Origin: Paenibacillus camelliae
Lineage (GTDB): Bacteria > Bacillota > Bacilli > Paenibacillales > Paenibacillaceae
Length of the DNA: 64,000 nucleotides
Direction: 5' to 3'
Assembly: GCF_023715345.1 (NCBI RefSeq)
Contig: NZ_JAMBNY010000008.1
Span: 124,001-188,000 of the forward strand
Part shown: positions 43,612 through 53,534 of the stretch, in pieces
How positions within the stretch are numbered: position 1 is the first letter of the stretch
How the letters are laid out: each line of letters opens with the position of its first letter
Notes under the pieces: generated by a model
Told to the model about the DNA's origin: nothing
What the model saw: the letters and a program-made list of their open reading frames with translations, nothing else
The model's database searches: none
Position numbers and translations under genes: made by a program

Positions 43612-46600
43612 TTACCGGAAACCCTATGCTTCTAGGCATAGTTATTACTTACATCGTATTAGTGTGCTGTTTGCTATCGGTAGTTATCGCAATTAAGCTG
43701 TATCGGCCAGCTGTAAAGCTGTCTGGACTTGCTTCATTTACCATTGTACTGCTTGTGATTATTGGCTTGTTTTCTTTTGATTTGCTAAGGAATGATAAGG
43801 TAGCCGAGCTACAGGAGCAATCTCAGCTTACTAAGGTGTACAAGCAATTATATGTACAGCAGCATGAGCCGGCCGAGTTACAGCTCTCTGGCGCGATTGA
43901 GCTTTGGAATGAAGCGCCGTCTGACAATAGCAAGCTATTGCTAGGCCTAGCATATCTGCAAGCCGGTCAGCCTGAGAAGGGGAGACATGTGCTTCATGAG
44001 GTGCTGAGTGAGCCATCGAGTGAGCTTTATCTAAGTAAAGATGATAGAAACGAGCTAGCTGAAGCGATAGGGCTTAGTGGCGCTGAATCAGCAAGCGATG
44101 AACAAACGTCCAGTGTTACAGTTGAAACTTATGCAGCGATTGCAGAAAATGCTGTCAAGCAAATACATCAGCATGTAGCAAGCAAGCTAAGTGCTGAAGA
44201 TGAGCTAATGCTTCAAAGCTATGCTAAGCTGGATCATCAACGATTAGATTATTTAGTTCACGTTGGGATTCCGAATGGACAGATGGAAGCAGCTGCCTTA
44301 AATGAGGCTGAAGCTCTCTATGAGCGTTTGACGGAGCAAATGCTGGAGCAGGACATTCAAAGCAAGGAGCAAGCTGAGCTTGCTATGGAGCTTGCCAAAA
44401 CAGCGTTATATATGAACGATACAGCTATAGCAGAACAATTGCTTATTCAGCTGATTGAGCAATTTCCAGACGCAGAGGAGCCAGCGATTATGTTCAGCGA
44501 GCTGCTGCTGAATAACAAGGTAAGCCTAAGCGAGGAGGAGTTGTCTGTTATTCCTTTCTATGCTGATGCCAAGCTGCAGCAGCAAAAGGATGAGAAGCAG
44601 CTATTAGAAGCATGGGCTGCTCAGGTTAACCCAAGCGATGAGGAGTCCATGAAAATCGTCGATGACCAGCTGGCTTATATACAAGCCGAGGTCGATATTC
44701 ATCCGCAGCTAGCCTTTTCATTGCTGCGTGCTCACGAGCATAAGGATATTCCGCAGGTAAAATTTCTGTTAGCCTCCTATTATTATCAGGTACAGCAATT
44801 GGAGGAAGCCTCACAGCAAATTGAGGAGCTAACATTAGATCCAGCTCAGCTTACAGTTCCCCAGCAATATTATGTTCAATCACTGCAAAGTCTGCCTGAG
44901 CCTGAGCAAATGTCGACTGAGGATTTTCAGCTTCGCAATGAATTAACGAATCAGCTATACACAAGCTTTCAGTCATTAGACGGTAAGCGAGTGCAGGAAC
45001 TTCAGCCAAGCGATACAGAGAAAAGCTTTGCTGTATATGTAAGTAATGAGTTAATCGCCTTGAATAAATCCTATCTTCGTATTGCATCCATTCAAGCTGA
45101 CGAATCTGGAGAGGTTGACCTATATGTGACAGCCGGCAATATGAAGGAGCTAACGGCGGAGTCGATCCAGCTGTTCGATAATGCGACAGAAATTACCGAC
45201 TTTCAATTAGAGAAGATTGGACAATCCGTAAGCTACGAGCGTAACCTGCTTCTGCTTGTTGATCGCAGCGGCTCAATGGGCGGTGAGCGAATCGAAGGAG
45301 CTAAGCTAGCCCTTCATAATTTCATTCAATCGATGAAACACAACGAACGCGTTGGTTTGCTCGCCTTTGATGATGGTGCAGAGCTACTTGCGCCGCTGAG
45401 CAATCAATTAGGTGACGTTAAGCACATGATTGATGTGCTTGATGGTAATGGCGGAACGAATATTTCAGGTGCATTTGATCAGGGCTTGTCGGTTATGGAG
45501 AGTCAGCCAGGCGAACGAATATTATTTATGCTGTCCGATGGAGAGGATGATCATTTTTCTCGTCCTGAAAATCGAGCAGCGATCATTAACCGTGCCAATG
45601 CAGCAGGGATTACGATCTTCGCGATAGGCTTTGCATCTGGCTACGAGACACTTCGAGATGTTGCTGAAGCGACTGGAGGCAAATACATTGCGGCTACGGG
45701 ACTGGATGCTTTACTGGGAAGCTTTGAGGATATTAAAGCTTCACTTGAGCATTCATACAAGATCACCTATACACTTCAGCCGATGGAGAAGGGCTTGCAC
45801 CGTGTTCGAGCGATTGGACCTGATCAGCGCTCGACAACTAAAACCTACACGATTGGTGAGGATGGAGCAGTGCCAACGTTTGGTGAGCTGGAGGAAGATA
45901 ACGGTGTTGAGGTGGGCATTTTCGATACGATGCCGAATCGAATTACAGTATCTAAGCTAGGCGTGACACAGCTTCAGATTAATGGTTTTGGCTTTGATCA
46001 TGTGACCAAGGCGCTGCTTGATGGCAAGGAGCTAGATATTAAAAAATCTAGTGATGATCATATAACGACCGAAGTTAGCAACAATATTGCCATCGGTCTT
46101 CATGAGCTGAAGTTAATTACGAAGGATCAGCAGGAGGTCAGCTACCAGCTGTCTGCCTCCAACTCTAGCGAACAAAAGTACCGTGAGTTTGGAGATGCTA
46201 GAGTCTACGGTGATTTTATCGAGGATTCTGATGGAGTCTCTGTGCTTAAAGGCAATACATCCGTCGATCGCTTTATGTACGACACGAGAGGGAGTATGAC
46301 GCTGAAGGGTGGTAAGGAGCTTACATTTAACGGTTTACTTGTCCAAGTAGATCATACAAAGCTAGGCTTGCTGTCAAAAGCTACAGCGTCGTTGGATAAC
46401 TGGGAGGAGCGGCATTTTCCGGATCATATAACGATGACCGTTAATAACGATCAGAAAACGTTCGATGTTGTGCGCAGCAATGCATACTTCGATGTGATGG
46501 ATAAGTTTGCACTCGGTAAATTTGGACTTGAAGTACGACTAGTGCCAAAGTTCACCTATACTGCAAAGTATGGTAGTGATGATGGAACCTTGTCAGCGAA

Positions 46601-47546
46601 GGGCGGAATTGCTGGATTTTCAAATGTGCTAGCATTGAATAATCCGTTGCTTGATAAATGGAAGCGTATGGTGAAATTCCTGCCAACGGACGCAACGCTC
46701 GAGATGGGCTACGAAAAAGACAACATCATCGTTCGCGGGGAGATCGGTGCAGAGCTTAATTTCTCTAATATTATTGAAACGGGAGGCGTTCAGCTTAAGG
46801 CTGCTTACGAGCATGGACCAGCGAAGTTCGATCTTGGCCTGGAGGCGGCCGATCTCAATATAAGCTATAAAGCCTTTTCCTTTAATTCTACTAACCTGCC
46901 TATTAATCGTTACGGTATAGGACTTGGCTGGCAGAAAAGCTTAATGCCAAAAGCAGCAGAGGTGCTAATCGGAAGCAATAAAGGAGTCAACCTCGGAACA
47001 ACAGGGCTGACCGCAAGAATGCTGAAGGTGGGCATTGATGGAAGAGAAGGCTTTGGCGGGTTGCTTGGGCTCGAGATAGGGACAGCAATCGATGGTCCGG
47101 CGCAAAAGGTCATTACATGGGTCAATAAAATTCCAGGTATCGAAATTGATGACTCGGCATGCGTCTTATGTGTAAATGGTGAGATTGGACTAGAAAAAAT
47201 CGGTACAACAAATTGGGCTGCAAACGGCGCGATTGGATGGCAGCTTATCGGATTTGAGCTTGGGAAGGTTACAAGCTATATCGATAAGCATGAGATTCAA
47301 GCGGCTACAGCGATTGATCTCATTAATTTAGATGGGAATACAAGACTGCTATGGAGAGATTCCAAGTATAACAAGGACTTAACGATAACCGTTCGAGGTA
47401 ATCTAGACGTTATGGGAGCGGAAGGTGACCTGATTATCTTCGTCAATACGAGCCGCTTTTCTCAATCGTATGTTTACCTGTATGCAAAAGCATGGAAATT
47501 TGAACCTCATATTCATTTTGGAGCAGATGTTAAAGTGTATCGTTAA
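43608..47546 (+). CDS. Giant membrane-anchored von Willebrand factor A domain protein
   Basis: A 1312-residue protein starting at TTG 43608, with AAGGGGGG 7 bases before. Residues about 8-30 and 40-60 are transmembrane helices. Residues about 75-480 are helical and TPR-like (LLLGLAYLQAGQPEKGRHVLHEVL). The vWA domain spans about 545-725, with an intact MIDAS (DRSGSMGG, Asp552), GGTNISGAF and LSDGEDDH. Residues about 755-850 look like an IPT/TIG-type sandwich. The C-terminal 450 residues are beta-rich with repeating Gly-Gly-hydrophobic strands (KGGIAGFS, GGVQLKAAYEHG) and the Cys pair CVLC. The role is unknown; vWA proteins usually make metal-dependent contacts with partners. Confidence 0.75.
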   Translation: MITGNPMLLGIVITYIVLVCCLLSVVIAIKLYRPAVKLSGLASFTIVLLVIIGLFSFDLLRNDKVAELQEQSQLTKVYKQLYVQQHEPAELQLSGAIELWNEAPSDNSKLLLGLAYLQAGQPEKGRHVLHEVLSEPSSELYLSKDDRNELAEAIGLSGAESASDEQTSSVTVETYAAIAENAVKQIHQHVASKLSAEDELMLQSYAKLDHQRLDYLVHVGIPNGQMEAAALNEAEALYERLTEQMLEQDIQSKEQAELAMELAKTALYMNDTAIAEQLLIQLIEQFPDAEEPAIMFSELLLNNKVSLSEEELSVIPFYADAKLQQQKDEKQLLEAWAAQVNPSDEESMKIVDDQLAYIQAEVDIHPQLAFSLLRAHEHKDIPQVKFLLASYYYQVQQLEEASQQIEELTLDPAQLTVPQQYYVQSLQSLPEPEQMSTEDFQLRNELTNQLYTSFQSLDGKRVQELQPSDTEKSFAVYVSNELIALNKSYLRIASIQADESGEVDLYVTAGNMKELTAESIQLFDNATEITDFQLEKIGQSVSYERNLLLLVDRSGSMGGERIEGAKLALHNFIQSMKHNERVGLLAFDDGAELLAPLSNQLGDVKHMIDVLDGNGGTNISGAFDQGLSVMESQPGERILFMLSDGEDDHFSRPENRAAIINRANAAGITIFAIGFASGYETLRDVAEATGGKYIAATGLDALLGSFEDIKASLEHSYKITYTLQPMEKGLHRVRAIGPDQRSTTKTYTIGEDGAVPTFGELEEDNGVEVGIFDTMPNRITVSKLGVTQLQINGFGFDHVTKALLDGKELDIKKSSDDHITTEVSNNIAIGLHELKLITKDQQEVSYQLSASNSSEQKYREFGDARVYGDFIEDSDGVSVLKGNTSVDRFMYDTRGSMTLKGGKELTFNGLLVQVDHTKLGLLSKATASLDNWEERHFPDHITMTVNNDQKTFDVVRSNAYFDVMDKFALGKFGLEVRLVPKFTYTAKYGSDDGTLSAKGGIAGFSNVLALNNPLLDKWKRMVKFLPTDATLEMGYEKDNIIVRGEIGAELNFSNIIETGGVQLKAAYEHGPAKFDLGLEAADLNISYKAFSFNSTNLPINRYGIGLGWQKSLMPKAAEVLIGSNKGVNLGTTGLTARMLKVGIDGREGFGGLLGLEIGTAIDGPAQKVITWVNKIPGIEIDDSACVLCVNGEIGLEKIGTTNWAANGAIGWQLIGFELGKVTSYIDKHEIQAATAIDLINLDGNTRLLWRDSKYNKDLTITVRGNLDVMGAEGDLIIFVNTSRFSQSYVYLYAKAWKFEPHIHFGADVKVYR

Positions 47547-47558
47547 AGGAGGAGCAGG

Positions 47559-48299
47559 ATGAAGAAAAGCTTTGTATGTGAAGCGTACGAATGGGAGTTT
47601 GCAAGGATGTTTTCATCTGTGAGCGGCTCCTCCAAGGGATACCGCAATATGCCTTATGTTGGCTGTATTGTCGCTCCAATGATATGGCTTGTGCTATTTG
47701 GCTTGTACGTTCTGCTCACAGCACTGCTGCCTGAGCAAAAGCAACAGCTTGCTTGGTTGAAGGATTCAGCGATTGGAGTCGGAGTGCTTGTCGGAATCAT
47801 TATCTTCATTCGTTCCGCGATCATATCCTCCAAAAGTGTACGCATTCCACAGCCAACGGATGACATTCCATGGGTGATGACGAATGAGCAAGGAATCTGG
47901 ATTAATACGTTCAATCAAGAGGAGGCAGCACAATTACCCTTCTTCAGATGGGAGGATATCCAATCCGTTCATGTCGATATTACGAGGGAGCTGCGTCTCT
48001 ATATTGGTGGCAGAGAATATCCTTCACGGAGAGAGCAGATGATCGCAGCCTATAATGCGAAATACACAGCCCATCAAGAGCAGGTGCTGACGTGCTATAA
48101 CGACCGTTTAACACTTATATTGAATAAGGATAGACCACTGAAGCGCGCCATTATCCAAATGCCAAAAAGCTGGCTGCGACAAGGTCAGTTTGTAGAATTG
48201 CTTCAGAACATTCAGCAACAAACAAAAAAAACTGCTGCCGTGTATGATGCATCGGCTGAGCCATATGTTCGTCAATGGATCGCGAATAACAGGGAGTAG
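47559..48299 (+). CDS. Two-helix membrane protein, cytoplasmic PH-like domain
   Basis: A 246-residue protein 12 bases after the vWA gene, with AAAGGAGG 7 bases before the ATG. Two hydrophobic helices (about residues 34-56 and 72-90) precede a cytoplasmic region with a strand-rich part (WVMTNEQGIWINT, FRWEDIQSVHVDITRELRLYIGG) that looks like bacterial PH-type domains, followed by an amphipathic helical tail. No catalytic residues recognised. It belongs to the operon by spacing. Confidence 0.6.
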   Translation: MKKSFVCEAYEWEFARMFSSVSGSSKGYRNMPYVGCIVAPMIWLVLFGLYVLLTALLPEQKQQLAWLKDSAIGVGVLVGIIIFIRSAIISSKSVRIPQPTDDIPWVMTNEQGIWINTFNQEEAAQLPFFRWEDIQSVHVDITRELRLYIGGREYPSRREQMIAAYNAKYTAHQEQVLTCYNDRLTLILNKDRPLKRAIIQMPKSWLRQGQFVELLQNIQQQTKKTAAVYDASAEPYVRQWIANNRE

Positions 48300-48317
48300 G
48301 GGAGAAGGATCAATACA

Positions 48318-49901
48318 TTGCGAAAAATATTATTAATAGCGGTTGTATGCTCACTGCTCTTCACCGTTCAAGCTGCAACGGCTGCTCCATTGTCCATTAC
48401 AGAGCAGATAACGATTAGCCAAGAGCAGTATAATGTTCAGATAGTCGTCGTCGGGGATGCGAATAAAGCGTTCGAAGCAGATCTAGAGCTGCCAGACGGA
48501 ACGAAAATTGAGCATAATAACTATGATGGAAACAAGTATATGTATATTGAGATGGAGGAAGGAGAGCGTCGCTGGCTTATTAATTCCGCCGCACAAGGCA
48601 CGTATAAGCTGCATATCGAGGGAGCGAATCAAAGCTATAGCATTAGCTTGAAGGAAGAGCTGCGCAGGCCGAATACAACGTGGCGCTCACCTCTCAATAC
48701 GGAGGTCGTTGTACAAGCATCATCATCGCTTTCCTTAAAATGGGACGTGAATGGAGATGTTGAGCAAACCGATCGTATACGTTTTTACCTTCAATCACGA
48801 GCTGGAGGAGCAGCGATGCTCGTTGGCGAAGAGGCATTGGCCGCAGGACAGGCAGAGCTTACGCTGCCTGCTACGATCGAGGATGGACAATATAAGCTCT
48901 CCATCATCGCTGATAATAAAACAAGCGAAGGCCAGCAAATTGATCCTGAAGTAACGGTTAAGCTGCAAAGGGGTTATAGTGCTGCACCGTTCAAGTTATT
49001 GCGGGTTATTCCTGAAGGCAGCGCCGCCAGTATCCTGTTCGAAGTTCCTGCTTCGCTGCCTTTCAGCGGAGGCTATGCGTGGCTTACTTCAGACAGCGGT
49101 GAAGAAGTGGCCCTAGAGCTAATGTTCCAGCAGCTTGAGCAGCTTGAAGCAGATGAGAGTGGTGAAGTGAAGCGTTATGCTTGGAGTATCTCGCTTGAGG
49201 AAGGCACCTACACGGGGAAGCTGCAGCTTACTTATGATGATGGAATGGCGAGCTCCCTTATTGACATCCCATCCTTTACCCTTAAGCCAAGAGACTGGTC
49301 GAAGGATACGGTAGTTTGGATCCCTGAGGATGAAAAGATCCATTCAACACATATTCAAGTGCAGCTGACATTAGCTAGTGAAACGTTAGTGCAGCTAGTC
49401 GATAGTGCGGATGGACTGCTCTATGAGCAACAGCTTGTGCCTGCGGGGGATGGAGTGATAGAAGAAACGATTACCGTTCCGATTAGCGAAGGTGACCATA
49501 TAGTTGAGCTGCTGCTGAGCGATCCAGCGGGAGATGCAATCTCCTACAGCAAGCGTTATCTCGTTGACCGCACGCCGCCTACGCTGACGATGATTCAGCC
49601 GCAATCGACACATGCTAAGCTCGAAGGCAATAAAGCAAGCGGCTTTACCGATACGGATAGCATTGTCATTGCTAATGGTCAGCAGCTTGAACCAGACGAG
49701 TCAGGCTACTTCGTCATTGATGACGTTGGAGAAGAACTTACGATCACAGTACGTGATGCGCATGGCAATGAAACGTACTTTCATTGGAAGGAAGCCGATT
49801 CCGGCTCAAAGCTATGGATATGGTTTGTAATTATTAATTTATTACTAATAACAGCAGCAGTTGTCGTTATTTATAAGCTGCGGCAATCTTATCATAAATA
49901 A
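48318..49901 (+). CDS. Secreted beta-sandwich protein with C-terminal membrane anchor
   Basis: A 527-residue protein starting at TTG 48318 (GAAGGA 8 bases before). It has a signal peptide (about 1-22, VQAATAAPLS) and several Ig/FnIII-like repeats (segments such as GTYKLHIEG, GQYKLSIIADN, GTYTGKLQLTYDD and GDHIVELLLSDPAG). The C-terminal transmembrane helix is near residues 500-520 (LWIWFVIINLLLITAAVVVIY), with a short basic tail. Such a protein sits on the outside of the membrane and could bind the outer parts of the vWA protein. It is last in the operon and followed by a terminator. Confidence 0.65.
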   Translation: MRKILLIAVVCSLLFTVQAATAAPLSITEQITISQEQYNVQIVVVGDANKAFEADLELPDGTKIEHNNYDGNKYMYIEMEEGERRWLINSAAQGTYKLHIEGANQSYSISLKEELRRPNTTWRSPLNTEVVVQASSSLSLKWDVNGDVEQTDRIRFYLQSRAGGAAMLVGEEALAAGQAELTLPATIEDGQYKLSIIADNKTSEGQQIDPEVTVKLQRGYSAAPFKLLRVIPEGSAASILFEVPASLPFSGGYAWLTSDSGEEVALELMFQQLEQLEADESGEVKRYAWSISLEEGTYTGKLQLTYDDGMASSLIDIPSFTLKPRDWSKDTVVWIPEDEKIHSTHIQVQLTLASETLVQLVDSADGLLYEQQLVPAGDGVIEETITVPISEGDHIVELLLSDPAGDAISYSKRYLVDRTPPTLTMIQPQSTHAKLEGNKASGFTDTDSIVIANGQQLEPDESGYFVIDDVGEELTITVRDAHGNETYFHWKEADSGSKLWIWFVIINLLLITAAVVVIYKLRQSYHK

Positions 49902-49923
49902 GCTAGCCAACAGTGTCACAAGA

Positions 49924-49972
49924 AAAGCAGTTATGCAACAAGGAGTTCATCCTATGCATGACTGTTTTTCTT
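49924..49972 (+). terminator. Rho-independent terminator ending the vWA operon
   Basis: AAGCAGTTATGCA pairs with TGCATGACTG around a 13-base loop, then a T-rich tract. Confidence 0.75.
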
Positions 49973-50012
49973 TGTTATGCTAAAAAATGAATTTGTTTTC
50001 ACATTTTTAAGT

Positions 50013-50040
50013 TTGCAAGCGCTTTACTGTATGGTACTTT
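50013..50040 (+). promoter_or_regulatory. Candidate promoter of the YesM/YesN genes with cre-like word
   Basis: TTGCAA (50013-50018) and TACTTT (50035-50040) are 16 bases apart. TTGCAAGCGCTTTACT (50013-50028) covers the -35 box and resembles one good half of a catabolite-response element (CcpA site), with two mismatches in the other half. Confidence 0.35.
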
Positions 50041-50077
50041 AATATGTACAATACCTGATCGACTGGAGAGACAAGCT

Positions 50078-51877
50078 ATGAAATCTCTTAAATTCAAACT
50101 TATGGTAACCTTTATATTGCTCATCGTCGCTTCCTTTAGTGTGATGGCGTTTATTTTATTTCATTCCTCTAAAACGATTATTAGTAGCTACATCGAAGAA
50201 TCTGCACTTGAGAAGATGCAGGAATACGCGACCTACGTTGAAATGCTGCAAAATCAAGTGTATGACTCCGCCTCGCTCGTATACAACAGCGATGTTATCG
50301 ATATATGGGATCGTGCCCATACGGCTGACAATGCGACAGATGGCTCAAAAATGCTAGCAAATCTTGAGCTAAGCGAGTATTTGACGCAAGTAACGAACAG
50401 CTATACACCACTTGCTAATATGACGATATACCGACATCCTAATTTGTGGATAAGCAGTGAGAATTATATAAGTCGCAGCGAGTCATTTAAAGGAGAGACC
50501 TGGTATGTCGACCTAACGAAGCGAGAGCGTTATTGGAGTCCTGCCGGCAGTGATATGGTAGAAATGTCGAGAGGTAACGAGAACGCGATGGTCAGTATGA
50601 CGATGCCGCTCGATACGTACAAGCCGGAGCTAGCAAACTCCTTCTTAAAAATAAATGTTAGTGAGACGTATTTCCTAGAGCCGCTGGAACGGCTGCACCT
50701 TGGTGAAACAGGACAAATCTACTTAATAGATCGTCATGGTCAGATGCTGCTGCCAGGTCAGTCTCAATCGATGGATGAGCATCAGTATGCTTACTTCGAC
50801 GAATTGAAAACGATTACTTCTAGTGAAGGTAGGCTATTCCGTACGAATACGGAGGGCGAGAAGGAGATGATTGTCTATAAGCGTCTATCGAAGACGAAGT
50901 GGATGCTTGTCGGTATTGTAAGTGAAAAAGACCTGTACTCCCAGCTGTATAATTTGCGCGATACGGTTATCGTCATCGTATCAATTCTATTAGTCGTTTC
51001 TATTATTTTAACTCTTGTCTTCTCACATAGTATATCAAGACCGCTCAATTCTCTCGTTGCGGCAATGCGGCATTTGAAGCGTGGCGACTTCGTGCAGGCG
51101 GAAAATCGGATGGCCAATGAAAGGTCCAGTACGATGGAAATTGCATTCGTTATAGAGGTATTCAAAAGCATGATCTCGCAGCTAAGACAGTACATATCGA
51201 AGGAATATCAGCTGACGCTATTGAAGCAAAAAGCTGATTATAAAGCGTTAGTCATGCAAATAAATCCGCATTTTTTATTTAATACATTAGAAATGATCAG
51301 CAGCCTAGCGCTGCAAAACCGTGGCAAGGAAACGTCTAAGATGATTTTGACGCTTGGTCATATGATGCGCTACTCGCTTAAGGTTAGCGACGATCTCGTA
51401 TATTTGCGAGAGGAGTTAAAGTATATCCATCAATATTTAGATATTATACGGGTACGTTATCACGATCGCTCTAACATCGAGCTTACGACTCACGGTCCAA
51501 CGGACGAGCTGTTGATCCTTAAATTCATGCTGCAGCCCATCATAGAGAATGCCGTCAAATTCAGCTCGCAGCATAATGATTATATTGAGACAGCGATTGA
51601 TATTACGCGTCGTGAGCATCATCTTCATATTCGAATAAGTGATAATGGGCCAGGCTTTACCGCGGACGAAAAGTATCAGCTTATGCATCGGGTGATGAAG
51701 CAATGGCAATCGCAGCAATATGAGGACAAGGATCGGCATATTGGCTTGCATAATGTATTGCTAAGAAGCTATGCCGTATATGGTGATGCCTTTCATTATG
51801 AGATAGGAGTTAGTCGTTTTGGCGGAGCAGAGGTTAGCTTATACGTACCAATTAAGGAGGCAGAGCAGTATGATTAA
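50078..51877 (+). CDS. Sensor histidine kinase, YesM type
   Basis: A 599-residue membrane kinase. TM1 (about 8-28) and TM2 (about 300-322) enclose a Cache-like outside sensor; a HAMP domain follows (RPLNSLVAAMRHLKRGDF). The His-kinase part has the YesM/LytS phospho-acceptor QINPHFLFNTLE with His398, and the ATPase G1 box is DNGPGFT. A ribosome site (GGAGAGAC) precedes the ATG. It overlaps the response-regulator gene by 8 bases. The pair should detect an extracellular sugar and activate the importer genes downstream. Confidence 0.93.
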   Translation: MKSLKFKLMVTFILLIVASFSVMAFILFHSSKTIISSYIEESALEKMQEYATYVEMLQNQVYDSASLVYNSDVIDIWDRAHTADNATDGSKMLANLELSEYLTQVTNSYTPLANMTIYRHPNLWISSENYISRSESFKGETWYVDLTKRERYWSPAGSDMVEMSRGNENAMVSMTMPLDTYKPELANSFLKINVSETYFLEPLERLHLGETGQIYLIDRHGQMLLPGQSQSMDEHQYAYFDELKTITSSEGRLFRTNTEGEKEMIVYKRLSKTKWMLVGIVSEKDLYSQLYNLRDTVIVIVSILLVVSIILTLVFSHSISRPLNSLVAAMRHLKRGDFVQAENRMANERSSTMEIAFVIEVFKSMISQLRQYISKEYQLTLLKQKADYKALVMQINPHFLFNTLEMISSLALQNRGKETSKMILTLGHMMRYSLKVSDDLVYLREELKYIHQYLDIIRVRYHDRSNIELTTHGPTDELLILKFMLQPIIENAVKFSSQHNDYIETAIDITRREHHLHIRISDNGPGFTADEKYQLMHRVMKQWQSQQYEDKDRHIGLHNVLLRSYAVYGDAFHYEIGVSRFGGAEVSLYVPIKEAEQYD

Positions 51878-53405
51878 AGTGTTAATTGTTGATGATGAGC
51901 TAGAGATTCGAAAAGGGCTATATCTGAAGGTTGATTGGCAGGAGCTTGGCTTTGACATCGTTGCAGAAGCGAGTAACGGTGCGGATGCAATCCAAAAGCT
52001 CGAAGATCAACCCATTGATGTGGTGTTTACGGATATGAATATGCCGGTTATGGACGGAGTCGGCTTGCTATCGCACCTGCAGCAGCATCACCCTGCAGTG
52101 AAAGCAGTTGTGCTAACGGGCTATGATGATTTTGAATATACGAAGGCTGCGATTCGTCATCGGGCTGTTGAGTATTTGCTAAAGCCGGTTATGCCCGATG
52201 AGCTTGAGCAAATAATGAAACAGCTGAAGAATGCTATTCAGCAGGAGCGGAATGATAAGCTTTCATCATTGGAGTCGAGCAGGAGGCATCAACGCTGGTT
52301 TCGCGAGATCAGGGAAAACTTTATGCTGCATATGCTGAAGGGCGACTTGTCTCCGATGATCATGAGCAAGGCGCCGCTCATTCAGGTCGAGGATTGGAAC
52401 GACGTACCGATTCAAGTGGTCACATTTGGCTTGAAGCATACCGATGAGTCTCAACCTATACACCCAGGAGAACAGTTTCAGCTGCCCTTTGAGCTCATTG
52501 CTCGTGAGCTAGCAGAGCAGTACACGGAGCAGGTTTTCATATGTAGGGATAGTAATTATCCTCGGCTCATTTCCCTTGTTTGCAGAGATGGACAAGCCTT
52601 GCGCGCACAGATTATAGAAAGCTATGAGAACCAGCTAAAGCAGCATCTTGGCTTTGAGCTTGTTATCGGAACGAGCGGTGAAGTCGTCGGCTTTGCACAT
52701 TGGTATCATGCCTATATGGATGCACTGCTGCAATGGAGCTTGCTTAATAGTAAGCAGCACCAAGCTACAGCGCTTCAAGGACATATTGGCAAGCTGGATG
52801 ATGAGGTGCTGTCACGCTTGCTGCACAAGGATGATGTGAGCTCTGCCCTGCAATATATTCGTACTATACTAACCGATGCCATGCTTCGCTCGAATACAGA
52901 GTTTGTAAGATGCATCTTCGAGGTGCTTATAACGCTCGAGCGGTTGCTTCAGGAGCAAGCAAGCTTGACCTATGCGATCTGGCTTAATCCGGAGCAGGTG
53001 CTGAAGCTGACAACTGTAGACAAAGCATTAGCATACATTCAACGTTACCTTCAGGAAGGGCACCGCTCTATTAAGCAGGAGAGTGGCGATGAGCTATTTG
53101 ATGAGGTACTGCAATATATCAATCAAAACTACATGTATGAGATTACACTTCCCTCTCTAGCAGAAAAATTCAATTATAACACGAGTTATTTCTCTGAGCT
53201 GTTTAAGGCGAAGGTAGGCAAAACCTTCGTGCAGTATGTGTCCGAGGTAAGGATGAAGCAGGCGTGTCATTTGCTAGATACGACGGATCTTGGATTAAGC
53301 GATATTGCAGAGCTGACAGGCTTCTCTAACGCAAGCTATTTCAGCTCTCGCTTCAAAAAGTGCTACAGCATCTCGCCTTCAGAATATCGGACACAAAAAT
53401 CGTAA
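51870..53405 (+). CDS. Response regulator, YesN type (REC plus AraC HTH)
   Basis: A 511-residue regulator from the ATG at 51870 (AAGGAGG 8 bases upstream; the frame is open earlier). The receiver domain has Asp8, Asp9 and the phospho-acceptor Asp55 in DVVFTDMNMPVMDG, and Lys in the LLKPV motif. The middle 150-390 is the helical linker typical of YesN proteins. The C-terminal 95 residues form the AraC HTH (LAEKFNYNTSYFSELFKAKVG and IAELTGFSNASYFSSRFKK). The two matched promoter-like sequences before the permease and binding-protein genes are good candidate targets. Confidence 0.93.
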   Translation: MIKVLIVDDELEIRKGLYLKVDWQELGFDIVAEASNGADAIQKLEDQPIDVVFTDMNMPVMDGVGLLSHLQQHHPAVKAVVLTGYDDFEYTKAAIRHRAVEYLLKPVMPDELEQIMKQLKNAIQQERNDKLSSLESSRRHQRWFREIRENFMLHMLKGDLSPMIMSKAPLIQVEDWNDVPIQVVTFGLKHTDESQPIHPGEQFQLPFELIARELAEQYTEQVFICRDSNYPRLISLVCRDGQALRAQIIESYENQLKQHLGFELVIGTSGEVVGFAHWYHAYMDALLQWSLLNSKQHQATALQGHIGKLDDEVLSRLLHKDDVSSALQYIRTILTDAMLRSNTEFVRCIFEVLITLERLLQEQASLTYAIWLNPEQVLKLTTVDKALAYIQRYLQEGHRSIKQESGDELFDEVLQYINQNYMYEITLPSLAEKFNYNTSYFSELFKAKVGKTFVQYVSEVRMKQACHLLDTTDLGLSDIAELTGFSNASYFSSRFKKCYSISPSEYRTQKS

Positions 53406-53420
53406 GCGAACTGAAAAATA

Positions 53421-53495
53421 GATGATGACCTAAAAAAATTATAAGAGAATGACCGAAAAAATAGAATTCAGCTTTACAGCGTTCACTCTTACTAT
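53421..53495 (+). promoter_or_regulatory. Activator-type promoter upstream of the permease gene (copy A)
   Basis: Two ATGACC-A-rich half-sites 24 bases apart (53425 and 53449) are followed by TTCAGC (53467-53472), 17 bases and TACTAT (53490-53495). The 50 bases 53421-53470 match 55300-55349 at 38 positions, the last ten exactly. The weak -35 box fits activator-dependent transcription by the YesN-type regulator. Confidence 0.55.
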
Positions 53496-53534
53496 AGAAG
53501 TATGGTTAATCGTACTTCGACAGGAGGAACGCAG

